Of a DNA stretch of 36,779 nucleotides, positions 16,262 to 24,231 are shown in pieces (the first letter of the stretch is position 1; every line of letters starts with the position of its first letter). The notes beneath the pieces are model-generated. The model was not told where the DNA came from. It saw only the letters and a list, made by a program, of their open reading frames with translations, and made no database searches. A program made the position numbers and the translations under genes. This DNA is from a bacterium (GTDB taxonomy: Bacteria; Blakebacterota; Blakebacteria; Blakebacterales; Blakebacteraceae), in contig JALGVQ010000021.1 in assembly GCA_025774615.1 (NCBI GenBank), positions 1 to 36,779 of the forward strand, given 5' to 3'.

Positions 16262-17548
16262 GAGGGTCGTCCCTCTTCACCTTCTTGATGGTGATCTCTT
16301 CGATCCCGAGCTTGTTGGCGATCTTCACCAGCAGGTAACCGGCATCACCCTCGCCACCACCTTCAGGGATCAGAATGAGAAGGGTGATCCCCGGATTGAG
16401 TGCCTTCAACCGCCGGAGAGCGCCCTCAACATCGCTGATGGGAACAGCTGCGCTGTCCATGAGCACGAGCCCTTCATCGTCCACGGTCAGCACCGCTCTG
16501 ATCGGCACGGTTAGACTGTCGATCATCGCTTCCATGATCTGCTCGCGTATCTGCAGTATCACTCTCGAGGGTTCGAACTCGACTGAGGTGTCCACTCCCA
16601 CTCTGACGTTCGGTTCCACCCTCAACCGCTGTGGTGTCATGCGGATCGTGAAGGCCCGCGTGATCAGGGAGTCGGGGCTGATTACGGTGACCACTTCGAT
16701 GCTGTCGGCCCGCACTTCCAGGGCGATAGCCCTCCGGAGTGAATCGGAGAGTACCCGGTGGACGCTAAACGTCGTCGCGACCGTTTCGATCGGTAAACGT
16801 ATATGTGCGCGGATCTCGTTGCGGATCCGTTCAATAGCCACGATCCCCTCCCCGAATCGTACTGAACTGATCTCCAGAGCTTCGGCCAGTCGGTCGAAGT
16901 CGCTTGTCCGCAGGGTGACCGGTTGCTCCGGGTTGGAGCCCACGATCAGGATCTCCGAGTAGATTCCCGGTTCCAGGAGGTCGATCAGTCCATCGATTAT
17001 CTCTTCGACCTCGAACCGGCCAGGCAGGACAGGTGTGCTCATCGTCTCATCGTTATGCACGGTCAGGACGAGGATGGTGTCAGGGACCGCCTGGCCTGTC
17101 GACATTGCGTAGGCCGGAGAGGTGAGGCTCACAATCGCGCGGAACGGAAGAGCCTCACCGAGCGGGTTCCACACCATCGCCTGAAAGAGGAGGGTGGCAG
17201 CGATCGCTGCTGTCGCCAGGGCGATCCGACGGAACCAGTGGGGTAGGGTTGCGGAACGGCCATCGGACGGAACCAGTGGGGTAGGGTTGCGGAACGGCCA
17301 TCGGCGCTGTCGTTTCCGGTTGGGATCACTCCATCCCGATCAAGAAGCTGAATGGTCTTATCCGCGAATTCCCCTCCGGTGTCCACCGGCTGCCAGTCAT
17401 CAAGACGCCGTTCAAGGATGCCGATGGCATCCCATTCAGATCGGCATTCGTCACACAGCTCCAGGTGGAACTCGATCTCCCTCGCGTGTTCTTCAGGCAG
17501 TTCACCCTTTCGGTGATCGAGCAGATCTGAGGGATCGGGATGTTTCAT
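16248..17548 (-). pseudogene. Anti-sigma factor with ExbD/TolR-like domain, split by a 38-bp duplication
   Basis: As it stands the frame gives a 139-residue product that ends early, plus a separate 309-codon open frame from 17177. The N-terminal part is a zinc anti-sigma domain (zf-HC2) with His28, Cys32 and Cys35. A tandem 38-bp duplication at 17228-17304 shifts the frame after residue 94. Deleting one copy in thought joins the two parts into a 420-residue protein, with a membrane helix (about 96-114, RIALATAAIAATLLFQ) spanning the junction. Its last 80 or so residues resemble the periplasmic domain of ExbD/TolR. The start overlaps the sigma gene stop by four bases (ATGA). The truncated product would lose its membrane anchor. 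The ExbD-like assignment is by pattern only; the middle region is unrecognised. Confidence 0.8.
17228..17304 (+). repeat. Exact 38-bp tandem duplication
   Basis: Bases 17228-17266 recur identically at 17266-17304, a period of 38 with two full copies. Because 38 is not a multiple of three, the duplication shifts the frame of the anti-sigma gene on the minus strand. Perfect identity of the copies points to a recent event, a slippage-prone switch or an assembly error. Confidence 0.97.
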
Positions 17549-18099
17549 CGGATGTCACCTTCCTCCTGTGGGACAAGGATCTTCTTCAATCTCATGACGC
17601 CGCAATACATCCGGGACTTGACCGTCCCGAGGGGGATACCGAGTGTATCGGCGATCTCCCGGTAGGTGAGATCGTGGTAGTAGGAGAGCAGAATCACCTG
17701 TCGCTCCGGATCGGAGAGAGTCTGCAGGGCAGGATGAAGTATCTCCGCAACGTCCAGGGATCGTTCCAGAGCTTGTTCATTCCCGGATGTCGCCAGAAAC
17801 AGTTCCGTGGCGATCTCTTCTCTTACAACAGCGCGTTCCCGCCGTTTCAGTTCGTTGATACTCAGATTCGCGGCGATCGTGAAGAGCCAGCTTCGGAACC
17901 GACCACGTCCGGGATCGAATCGATCGAGGTTTCCGAACGCCCGGATGAATACCTCCTGCGCAATATCTTCCGCGTCATCACGATCGGGCATGTAGCGCAG
18001 GAGGAAATTCAGGATTGCGTCCGAATGGCGATGGACGAGCTGTTCGTACGCCCGGCGTTCACCCTCTCGGGCTCGATCTACCAGTATCTCGTCAGTCAT
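17545..18099 (-). CDS. ECF-type RNA polymerase sigma factor
   Basis: This 184-residue protein has the two-domain ECF layout. Region 2 includes AYEQLVHRHSDAILNF and the core-binding and -10 recognition segments DAEDIAQEVFIRAFGNL and FRSWLFTIAANLSINELKRRER. Region 4 has LSDPERQVILLSYYHDLTYREIADTLGIPLGTVKSRM, a helix-turn-helix that reads the -35 element. The anti-sigma gene overlaps its stop by four bases, which usually means coupled translation and control by that protein. It is transcribed away from the first sulfatase gene and toward the GH109 gene. I could not identify a convincing ECF-type promoter near any neighbouring gene, so the regulon is inferred from position only. Confidence 0.95.
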   Translation of the reverse strand: MTDEILVDRAREGERRAYEQLVHRHSDAILNFLLRYMPDRDDAEDIAQEVFIRAFGNLDRFDPGRGRFRSWLFTIAANLSINELKRRERAVVREEIATELFLATSGNEQALERSLDVAEILHPALQTLSDPERQVILLSYYHDLTYREIADTLGIPLGTVKSRMYCGVMRLKKILVPQEEGDIR

Positions 18100-18250
18100 C
18101 CGCGGCTCCTGCTGCGGGATGGTCGATTACATGATCTCACTCTTATTACCACGCCGGGAACGGGATGGTTCGCGGAGATTCATCATGAAGCTATCGTCCA
18201 TCTGAGGTAGACTCGTCAATGAGGCAGGCTAGCCGGACAAGGGAGGGAAG

Positions 18251-19705
18251 ATGACCTCACACGAGTTGGAGAGAGCGCCCGGAAGTATCCCGAGGCGTGA
18301 GTTCACCAGACGAACCGGGCTCGCGACCCTCTCTCTTGCCCTCGGTGGCTGCGCATCCAGCCGGAAGATGCCGGACTCAAGGCCGAATATCATCCTCATC
18401 CTGATCGATGACATGGGGTGGAAGGATGTCGGGTTCATGGGCAGCATGTACTACCGGACCCCGAATATCGACCGGCTCTCCCGGGAAGGGATGGTGTTCA
18501 CGGATGCCTATGCAGCGGCTCCCAACTGCGCGCCCTCCCGAGCCTGTCTGCTCACCGGTATGTACACGCCGCGTCACGGCATCTATACCGTCAACAGCTC
18601 AGAACGGGGGAACGCCCGACACCGGAAACTCATCCCCACTCCGAACACGACCGTTCTCGATCCCCGATTCATCACCGTGGTCGAGGCCCTGCGGGAAGCG
18701 GGCTACAGCTCCGCCAGCATCGGGAAGTGGCACCTCGGCAATGGTCCTGGTCGAGGTCCTCTGAGTCAGGGGTTCGATATGAACATCGGCGGCGGCGCAA
18801 CGGGCCACACTCCGTCCCATTTCAGTCCTTACGGGCTCCGTGCTCTTCCCGATGGTCCTGAGGGTGAATACCTTACCGATCGTCTCACCGATGAAGCGAT
18901 CCGGTTCATAGAGACGAACGGAGAACAACCTTTTTTCCTCTACCTCACCCATTACGCTGTGCACACGCCTGTCCAGGCACCCGATGAGATCACATCGAGA
19001 TACCGGGATGCGCCGCCGTCGGGTGGACAGAACGACCCGGTCTACGCCGCCATGATCGAAAGTGTGGATACCGGGATCGGCAGGCTCCTCGATGCTCTTG
19101 ATACATCAGGTCAGACCGATAACACGATGGTCATCTTCTGTTCAGACAACGGCGGACATGGCAGAAAGACCTCAATGGAGCCCCTGCGCGGTTCCAAGGG
19201 TATGCTCTACGAAGGAGGGATCAGGTCCCCGATGGTCGTTCGCTGGCCGGGGCGGATCGAGGCGGGCAGCAGCTGCAGTGAACCGGTGATCATGGTGGAT
19301 CTCCTGCCGACGATCCTCGAGATGGCAGGGGTGGTGCCACCGGCGGAACAACCGGTAGACGGCATGAGTCTCATCCCCCTGCTGAAGGGACGATCAAAGT
19401 TCGATCGGGATGCCATCTTCTGGCACTTCCCTGCATACCTGGAAGCATATGCGGGGATGGAGGGGCATTGGCGAACGACGCCGGCTGGAGCCGTGCGGTC
19501 AGGGGAGTGGAAACTCATCGAGTTCTTCGAGGACGGGAGGCTTGAACTCTACAATCTGCACGATGATATCGGGGAAGAGCATGATCTTTCTTACATCCGG
19601 CCGGAACAGCGGGATGCGCTCCATCGCCTGATGCTCGACTGGCGGAAGAACACCGGCGCACCGGTACCGGCCGAGCTGAATCCTCTCTACACCCCGGGTG
19701 CCTGA
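18251..19705 (+). CDS. Type I sulfatase, Tat lipoprotein
   Basis: This 484-residue protein is a formylglycine-dependent sulfatase (family S1) that removes sulfate esters. The N-terminus has a twin-arginine motif (PRREFTRR) and a lipobox (LGGC, Cys34). The metal site begins with LILIDDMGWKDVG. The formylglycine precursor is Cys93 in CAPSRACLLTG, the CxPSR form, which needs a maturation enzyme not seen in this window. Further signatures are SIGKWHLG, an HTPVQAP metal-site histidine segment, and CSDNGGH. GGGAGGGAAG lies directly before ATG 18251, a strong ribosome-binding site. It is divergent from the ECF sigma gene. The natural substrate cannot be set by sequence, though the nearby GH109 gene suggests a sulfated, amino-sugar-containing glycan. 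Confidence 0.95.
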   Translation: MTSHELERAPGSIPRREFTRRTGLATLSLALGGCASSRKMPDSRPNIILILIDDMGWKDVGFMGSMYYRTPNIDRLSREGMVFTDAYAAAPNCAPSRACLLTGMYTPRHGIYTVNSSERGNARHRKLIPTPNTTVLDPRFITVVEALREAGYSSASIGKWHLGNGPGRGPLSQGFDMNIGGGATGHTPSHFSPYGLRALPDGPEGEYLTDRLTDEAIRFIETNGEQPFFLYLTHYAVHTPVQAPDEITSRYRDAPPSGGQNDPVYAAMIESVDTGIGRLLDALDTSGQTDNTMVIFCSDNGGHGRKTSMEPLRGSKGMLYEGGIRSPMVVRWPGRIEAGSSCSEPVIMVDLLPTILEMAGVVPPAEQPVDGMSLIPLLKGRSKFDRDAIFWHFPAYLEAYAGMEGHWRTTPAGAVRSGEWKLIEFFEDGRLELYNLHDDIGEEHDLSYIRPEQRDALHRLMLDWRKNTGAPVPAELNPLYTPGA

Positions 19706-19828
19706 GCTACAGGGTCCGATCCGGTCACTCTCTTCGTTTCTGCATCGACTTCCTCATCTATCATTATCCAGGGAACCGGGCATGGCCTCATTTCGTACGA
19801 AAGGGAACACAATGAGGAGGGATATCCG

Positions 19829-20467
19829 ATGAGATCGCAGCGATTCCTGTTGATCGTGCCGGTCACGCTCTTTTGCCTGGCCGGATGCCATCTGGCCATT
19901 GAGCGTGACATCTTCATCGAAAGCGGTCGATCTGTTCAGAGCAGTATCAATGTCATCGAGGGAGACATCACGATCGGTTCGGGGTGTTTCATCAGGGCGA
20001 GCTGTCGAACGGTGGAGGGTGATATCGAAGTCGGTCGTGAATCGATGGTGGCCAATCTGCAGGTTGTCGATGGCAATATCCACGTCGGACGGGATGTCGT
20101 GGTCAGACGGGATGTGGAACTGGTGGATGGTGATATCATCTGCCGGCCGGGAGTGGTGGTGGAAGGGAATATCAATGCGATCGACGGTCGGATCGAGATC
20201 GAGAACACCGTGGTCGAACATGACATCACGACCTTCGATGCCGATATACATCTTGAAAACCATTCGCGTGTCGAGGGTGATATCATCATCCGAAGAAGTT
20301 CTGGCAGCCACGGGCGGCGTCGCCATGTACGCATCGAGATCACTGGCGGGTCGGTGGTCATGGGGGATATCCTGAATAAGGACGAAAACGTCGAAGTCCG
20401 CGTTTATCTTTCGAACGGGGGACGTATTGAAGGCAGGGCCAGGGATGTGGAAGTCATCCGTCGCTGA
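19829..20467 (+). CDS. Beta-helical, bactofilin-like lipoprotein
   Basis: This 212-residue protein has a lipoprotein signal (LAGC, Cys20). The mature part is a run of short, regular repeats with alternating hydrophobic residues and the recurring pattern VxGDIxIG or VDGxIxVG, about every 16-20 residues. That is what a right-handed beta-helix of the bactofilin or polymer-forming type looks like, but here it is exported. Near the end is a basic patch, SGSHGRRRHVR, then more beta strands. GAGGAGGG precedes ATG 19829. The next lipoprotein gene starts 33 bases after the stop, suggesting an operon. I do not know its function; a scaffold or surface-coat role is a guess. Confidence 0.72.
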   Translation: MRSQRFLLIVPVTLFCLAGCHLAIERDIFIESGRSVQSSINVIEGDITIGSGCFIRASCRTVEGDIEVGRESMVANLQVVDGNIHVGRDVVVRRDVELVDGDIICRPGVVVEGNINAIDGRIEIENTVVEHDITTFDADIHLENHSRVEGDIIIRRSSGSHGRRRHVRIEITGGSVVMGDILNKDENVEVRVYLSNGGRIEGRARDVEVIRR

Positions 20468-20500
20468 TCCCGGGCCGCACATCAACTGGAGAGGTACCTG

Positions 20501-21274
20501 ATGAAGAAAACCGGCATCGTACTGGTTGGAACACTCATTCTCCTGACCGGCTGTTTCGATATCGAGATGGGAATGAAGCTCGAAAAGAACCTCTCGGGAA
20601 CCTTCGGCATGTCGATGACTATCGATATGGAGCCGATGATCCTGACCATGGCGAGTATTCAGAAGTCTTTCTCGGGTGAGGAAGGGCCGCCGACTGAAGC
20701 GGAACTGGCCGAGATGCGCGAAGAGATGATGTCGGATATGGATGCCGACGAGGAGCTTACGGGTGAAGAACTGCGCCGTGATATGGAAACAGATCTTCCC
20801 GAGGGATTCGAGCTGATAAGCGCCGACGCTGAACGCTCAGGACTCGCAACCAGTTTCAATTTTCTGGTCAGTTTTCCCCACATCGACCGTCTGGGTGAAC
20901 TGGAGCTCAGCCAACCGGGTGACGAACCTGCCGGTGGCGCAGCCGGAGAAATGGATTTCGACTCGATCTCCAACCCGTTGCAGGGACTGGAACTGATCGA
21001 CGAGGGCGAGACATACCTGCTGGTGAGTGATGCACCCAATCCCGTCGAGGATCTCGGTGAGCAGGAGAACATGATGTTCGACATGGAGGAGATGTTCGAT
21101 AATCTCTTCGGAAACCTGCGGGTCGCATTCACGATCGAGGTGCCGGGTGAGATCGTTGAACACAACGCCACCAGAGTGGAAGGGGAAAAGCTGATCTGGG
21201 AGTTCACTCCCGAGACCCTGAAGAAGGGGGTCGGGACCGATATCGATCAGATCCGGGTGCGGTTCAGGAAGTAA
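20501..21274 (+). CDS. LppM-like lipoprotein of unknown function
   Basis: This 257-residue protein has a lipoprotein signal peptide ending in LLTGC (Cys18). The start of the mature part (MGMKLEKNLSGTFGMSMTID) has the alternating pattern of the LppM/DUF3153 type domain. A very acidic, methionine-rich helical section follows (about 60-105) and then a beta-rich region ending in IRVRFRK. No catalytic motif is seen. It has a clear ribosome-binding site (GGAGAGG) and is probably co-transcribed with the beta-helical lipoprotein just upstream. The family assignment is tentative; a role in envelope structure is inference only. Confidence 0.72.
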   Translation: MKKTGIVLVGTLILLTGCFDIEMGMKLEKNLSGTFGMSMTIDMEPMILTMASIQKSFSGEEGPPTEAELAEMREEMMSDMDADEELTGEELRRDMETDLPEGFELISADAERSGLATSFNFLVSFPHIDRLGELELSQPGDEPAGGAAGEMDFDSISNPLQGLELIDEGETYLLVSDAPNPVEDLGEQENMMFDMEEMFDNLFGNLRVAFTIEVPGEIVEHNATRVEGEKLIWEFTPETLKKGVGTDIDQIRVRFRK

Positions 21275-21287
21275 GAGGCAGCGTTAC

Positions 21288-21320
21288 CGGGTCCATTCAT
21301 CGGGTTCATTCACCGGGTCA
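21288..21320 (+). repeat. Imperfect 13-bp tandem repeat at convergent gene ends
   Basis: CGGGTCCATTCAT (21288-21300), CGGGTTCATTCAC (21301-21313) and a partial third copy CGGGTCA lie between the LppM-like gene and the second sulfatase gene. The sulfatase stop codon (21312-21310 on the minus strand) falls within the second copy. No terminator hairpin is evident. Confidence 0.6.
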
Positions 21321-22806
21321 GGGGAAAGAGCTCCGACACGGTACGTCCATCCCGCATGATTTCAGCGATGCGGGCCATCACGGCGGGGTGGTCCGCAGCG
21401 ACATTCATCGATTCAGCGATATCGCGATCGAGGTCGTACAGCTCGATCTCATCCCCGGTGCTCTTTCTGAAGGCCTTCCAGTCATCCAGCCGAACCGCCT
21501 GCTGACCGTTGTGCTCCCAGTAGAGGTAGTCGTGCATCTTCTGCCGTCGCGGGATTCCGTGCAGGGTCGGCAGGAGCGAGATGCCGTCGATGTCTGCCGG
21601 CATATCACCCCCGACCACATCGAGCAGTGTGGGCATCCAGTCATGAAAGGCGGAGGCATGATCACTCACGGTGCCGGGTGAGATCGTTCCAGGCCAGCGG
21701 GCGATCATGGGGACGCGGATGCCTCCCTCCTGCAGGGATACCTTCAGCCCACGCAGTGGCCCTGCGCTCTCGAAAAAGTCTGAGTCGGTTCCCCCGTTGA
21801 AGGTCGGCCCATTGTCGCTGGTGAAGACTACCAGCGTGTTCTCATCGAGTCCCAGTTCTGCAAGGAGTGCCATGATTTCGCCGATGCCGTGATCCATTCG
21901 GGTTATCATCGCTGCGTAGGCGGCCCGCGGTGTCGGATGAGGCAGATAGCTCTTCTCTCCCGTATAGGGTGTCTCCGGGAAAGCGCCCCGGTACTCTTCC
22001 AGAGAGTCTTCAGGTACCTGCAGGGAAACATGCGGGACGGGGAAGGGGAGATAGAGAAAGAAGGGATTGTCACGGTTCTCACGGATGAATCGGAGTGACT
22101 CCTCCATCATGAGATCCATGGAGTAATCGTTGCCGGAGTATTCCCGGTACGAATCGGGATCATGCGGATCGCGGTCGGCGGGAAGTCGCTGGTGGGGGTA
22201 GAAGTATTCGTTCCCTTCCAGGATATCCTTCTCCTCATTTCTCCAGAGATGGGTGGGGTAGTAGTTGTGTGCCACACGCTGGCAGAGGTACCCGTACCAG
22301 TGGTCGAATCCCTGACGGTTCGGCTCCCCCGTGCTCCCCGGTCCACCGAGCCCCCATTTACCGATCGCTCCGGTTACATAACCCTCCTGCTGAAGCAGGG
22401 TACCGATGGTAACGGTATCGGCAGGCAGGGGACGCTGACCCTCCAGGGCCGGATCGTGCCAGACGTCTCCCCGGTCAGACATTTCATCGTTGGCGCGGAT
22501 GTATGAATGACCGGTGTGTTTCCCGGTGAGGAGTACGCAGCGAGAGGGTGCGCAGACGGGACTGCCTGAATAGTGCTGGGTGAACCGTATCCCTTCAGCG
22601 GCGATACGGTCCAGATGGGGGGTGCGGATTTTCTTCTGGCCGTAACTCCCGAGTTCGGCATAGCCCAGATCGTCGGCCACGATGAAGATGATGTTCGGCC
22701 TGCTGTGACTACCCCGCGTACAGGAGGATAGAGGGGATGCGGCGATCGCTGCTGTCCCGAGTCCTACCCTTCTGATGAACTCTCTACGTTCGAGTCTGTC
22801 TGACAT
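21310..22806 (-). CDS. Type I sulfatase (arylsulfatase A-like), Tat lipoprotein
   Basis: This 498-residue sulfatase has a twin-arginine signal (ERREFIRR) followed by a lipobox (LSSC, Cys29). The metal site starts with FIVADDLGYAELGSYG. The formylglycine precursor is Cys85 in CAPSRCVLLTGKHTGH. AIGKWGLGG and FTSDNGPT complete the active-site signatures. It differs enough from the first sulfatase (for example a longer insert with HWYGYLCQR and paired tyrosines) to suggest a different substrate rather than a recent duplicate. GGGGGA lies nine bases before ATG 22806. It is convergent with the lipoprotein pair. The matching formylglycine-generating enzyme must be elsewhere in the genome. Confidence 0.95.
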   Translation of the reverse strand: MSDRLERREFIRRVGLGTAAIAASPLSSCTRGSHSRPNIIFIVADDLGYAELGSYGQKKIRTPHLDRIAAEGIRFTQHYSGSPVCAPSRCVLLTGKHTGHSYIRANDEMSDRGDVWHDPALEGQRPLPADTVTIGTLLQQEGYVTGAIGKWGLGGPGSTGEPNRQGFDHWYGYLCQRVAHNYYPTHLWRNEEKDILEGNEYFYPHQRLPADRDPHDPDSYREYSGNDYSMDLMMEESLRFIRENRDNPFFLYLPFPVPHVSLQVPEDSLEEYRGAFPETPYTGEKSYLPHPTPRAAYAAMITRMDHGIGEIMALLAELGLDENTLVVFTSDNGPTFNGGTDSDFFESAGPLRGLKVSLQEGGIRVPMIARWPGTISPGTVSDHASAFHDWMPTLLDVVGGDMPADIDGISLLPTLHGIPRRQKMHDYLYWEHNGQQAVRLDDWKAFRKSTGDEIELYDLDRDIAESMNVAADHPAVMARIAEIMRDGRTVSELFPLTR

Positions 22807-22869
22807 CCGTACGGTCCCCCGTTGCTGGTGTCACGCCACGGTTGCTGCGCGACAGGGCACTTGTGTCTG

Positions 22870-23724
22870 TCAGACAGATACTGTCTCCCTGATCATGCCG
22901 TCAACCGTGATGGTGATGTCGTGCAGCGGGATGTGCTTACCGCTTGAGGCTACTGCGTCCCGCGTCAGAGTCGGGAGACCGAAGCAGCAGGGCACCTCCA
23001 TGTGGACGCAGGTGATCGACTTGACCTCATTGGCCTGAAGGATCGACGTGATCTTTTCGCGATAGAATTCTGCGTCATCCAGTTTGGGGCATCCGACCAG
23101 TAATACTTTGTCCTTCAGCAGCTCCTCATGGAATGAGGGGTAGGCAAAGGGTACGCAGTCTGCCGTCAGCAGCAGATCGGCGTCCTTGAAATAGGGGGCG
23201 TTGACCGGCAGGAGGTGGATCTGGACCGGCCAGTGTGTCAGCCGGGAGACACCCGGGGCCGCGGGGCCGGATACAGGTTCTTCGAAATCCGGTCTTTCGA
23301 TTTCCCGGGATATCGAGCCGGGGCATCCGCATGGTTCCGGCTCGGATGTCACCAGCTCCGGAGCAGGACCGTGTGCCGGTATCTCGATGTTCTCCTCTTC
23401 AAGATATCCGATGGCCTCTTCATACAGCTTCATCTCGCCGTGATCTTTCAGGTGCTCGAGATGCGCAGCGATAGTGTTCGCCCCATGCTTCACGATATTC
23501 GCCATGACCTTGCGTTCTTCGTACTCCTCTGCCTCACGTTCGACCACCGTCATCGCGCCCTCGGGACAGAATCCGATACACGCTCCCAGACCGTCGCAGA
23601 AGAGATCACTTATCAGTCGGGCCTTCCCGTCGATCACCTGAAGCGCGCCCTCAGGACATTCAGGGAGGCAGAGTCCACATCCGTTGCACAGCTCTTCATC
23701 GACCTCGATGATCTTTCTAAGCAC
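22870..23724 (-). CDS. 4Fe-4S binding protein with one incomplete cluster motif
   Basis: This 284-residue protein begins with a ferredoxin domain and continues with a C-terminal region rich in cysteines. The first cluster motif is complete (Cys13, 16, 19, 23 in CNGCGLCLPEC). The second has Leu46 where the second Cys is expected (CDGLGACIGFC, Cys43, 49, 53), leaving three ligands. From memory this LGAC form recurs in anaerobe relatives, so it is a family trait rather than a mutation. More cysteines follow in EPCGCPG, TADC, VGCPK and VPCC. GTG 23724 was chosen because GGGGG lies six bases upstream; upstream frame extensions are low-complexity shadow sequence. It overlaps the Rrf2 gene by eight bases and is surely co-transcribed with it. 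Function is unknown; electron transfer or cluster sensing is likely. Confidence 0.87.
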   Translation of the reverse strand: MLRKIIEVDEELCNGCGLCLPECPEGALQVIDGKARLISDLFCDGLGACIGFCPEGAMTVVEREAEEYEERKVMANIVKHGANTIAAHLEHLKDHGEMKLYEEAIGYLEEENIEIPAHGPAPELVTSEPEPCGCPGSISREIERPDFEEPVSGPAAPGVSRLTHWPVQIHLLPVNAPYFKDADLLLTADCVPFAYPSFHEELLKDKVLLVGCPKLDDAEFYREKITSILQANEVKSITCVHMEVPCCFGLPTLTRDAVASSGKHIPLHDITITVDGMIRETVSV

Positions 23725-24142
23725 TTCGTACCCCCATCGTCTCCGCGAGCCGGCTGAGCCGTGTCTTCGCGAGGTGTTCACGAAACTGTGTGTCGAGTGA
23801 GTCGAGCAGATCTCCGAAGATACACCCCTGGTTGACGCAGAGCTGGGTCGTGAGGAGGCATCCTTCGGAGGTGAGCGGTCCTTCCAACGTCTCATAGATC
23901 TCCAGAAGAGAGAGGGAATCAGCATCCCTCAGGATCTGAAACCCTCCCGCTGGACCACGCTGTGACCGGACCAGGCCGTCATTTTCCAGGATTTTCAGCA
24001 CCTTCGCCAGATGGGCGCTCGATCCTCCCAGGAGTTCGGCTATCTCCCGGGTGGAGATGATCTCGTCAGACCTGTTGGCGAGGATGGCCATGGAGTGGAG
24101 TGCCAGGGAAACAGCCTCCGGTATCCTGATAGCTCTCGACAT
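23717..24142 (-). CDS. Rrf2 family Fe-S-type transcriptional regulator
   Basis: This 141-residue protein has an N-terminal winged helix (IPEAVSLALHSMAILA through SSAHLAKVLKILENDGLVRSQRGPAGGF) typical of Rrf2 regulators. Three cysteines, Cys95, Cys102 and Cys107, sit where IscR, NsrR and RsrR bind their cluster. Rrf2 proteins sense iron, nitric oxide or redox state through such clusters. The gene has a strong ribosome-binding site (GGAGGGGG), and a candidate promoter with an overlapping inverted repeat lies just upstream, suggesting autoregulation. It overlaps the downstream Fe-S protein gene by eight bases. The subfamily cannot be set; IscR is less likely because no isc genes are nearby. Confidence 0.92.
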   Translation of the reverse strand: MSRAIRIPEAVSLALHSMAILANRSDEIISTREIAELLGGSSAHLAKVLKILENDGLVRSQRGPAGGFQILRDADSLSLLEIYETLEGPLTSEGCLLTTQLCVNQGCIFGDLLDSLDTQFREHLAKTRLSRLAETMGVRSA

Positions 24143-24173
24143 TGTCGGGTTCCCCCTCCGTGATTGCTTAAAC

Positions 24174-24209
24174 TGGTACTACAATACCAATATAAGACCG
24201 CGATGTAAA
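24174..24209 (-). promoter_or_regulatory. Putative promoter and operator of the Rrf2 operon
   Basis: Read on the minus strand, TTTACA (24209-24204) and TATTGT (24186-24181) are 17 bases apart and give a start near 24174, with a leader of about 30 bases. Overlapping the -10 is a perfect inverted repeat, TGGTA-N6-TACCA (24189-24174). Binding there would block the promoter, which fits autorepression by the adjacent regulator. No motif for this subfamily is known to me. Confidence 0.5.
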
Positions 24210-24231
24210 CAGCAACATTGAAGGGATCCGA

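Noticed and set aside
19754-20485. A 243-codon His- and Asp-rich open frame antisense to the beta-helical lipoprotein gene
   Set aside because: Its odd composition is explained by the repeated GAT-ATC type codons of the sense gene. The sense product has a signal peptide, lipobox and strong ribosome-binding site.
23725-23925. A 67-codon N-terminal extension of the Fe-S protein
   Set aside because: It is low-complexity, Ser/Arg-rich shadow sequence of the Rrf2 gene, while GTG 23724 has a good ribosome-binding site and gives a usual ferredoxin start.
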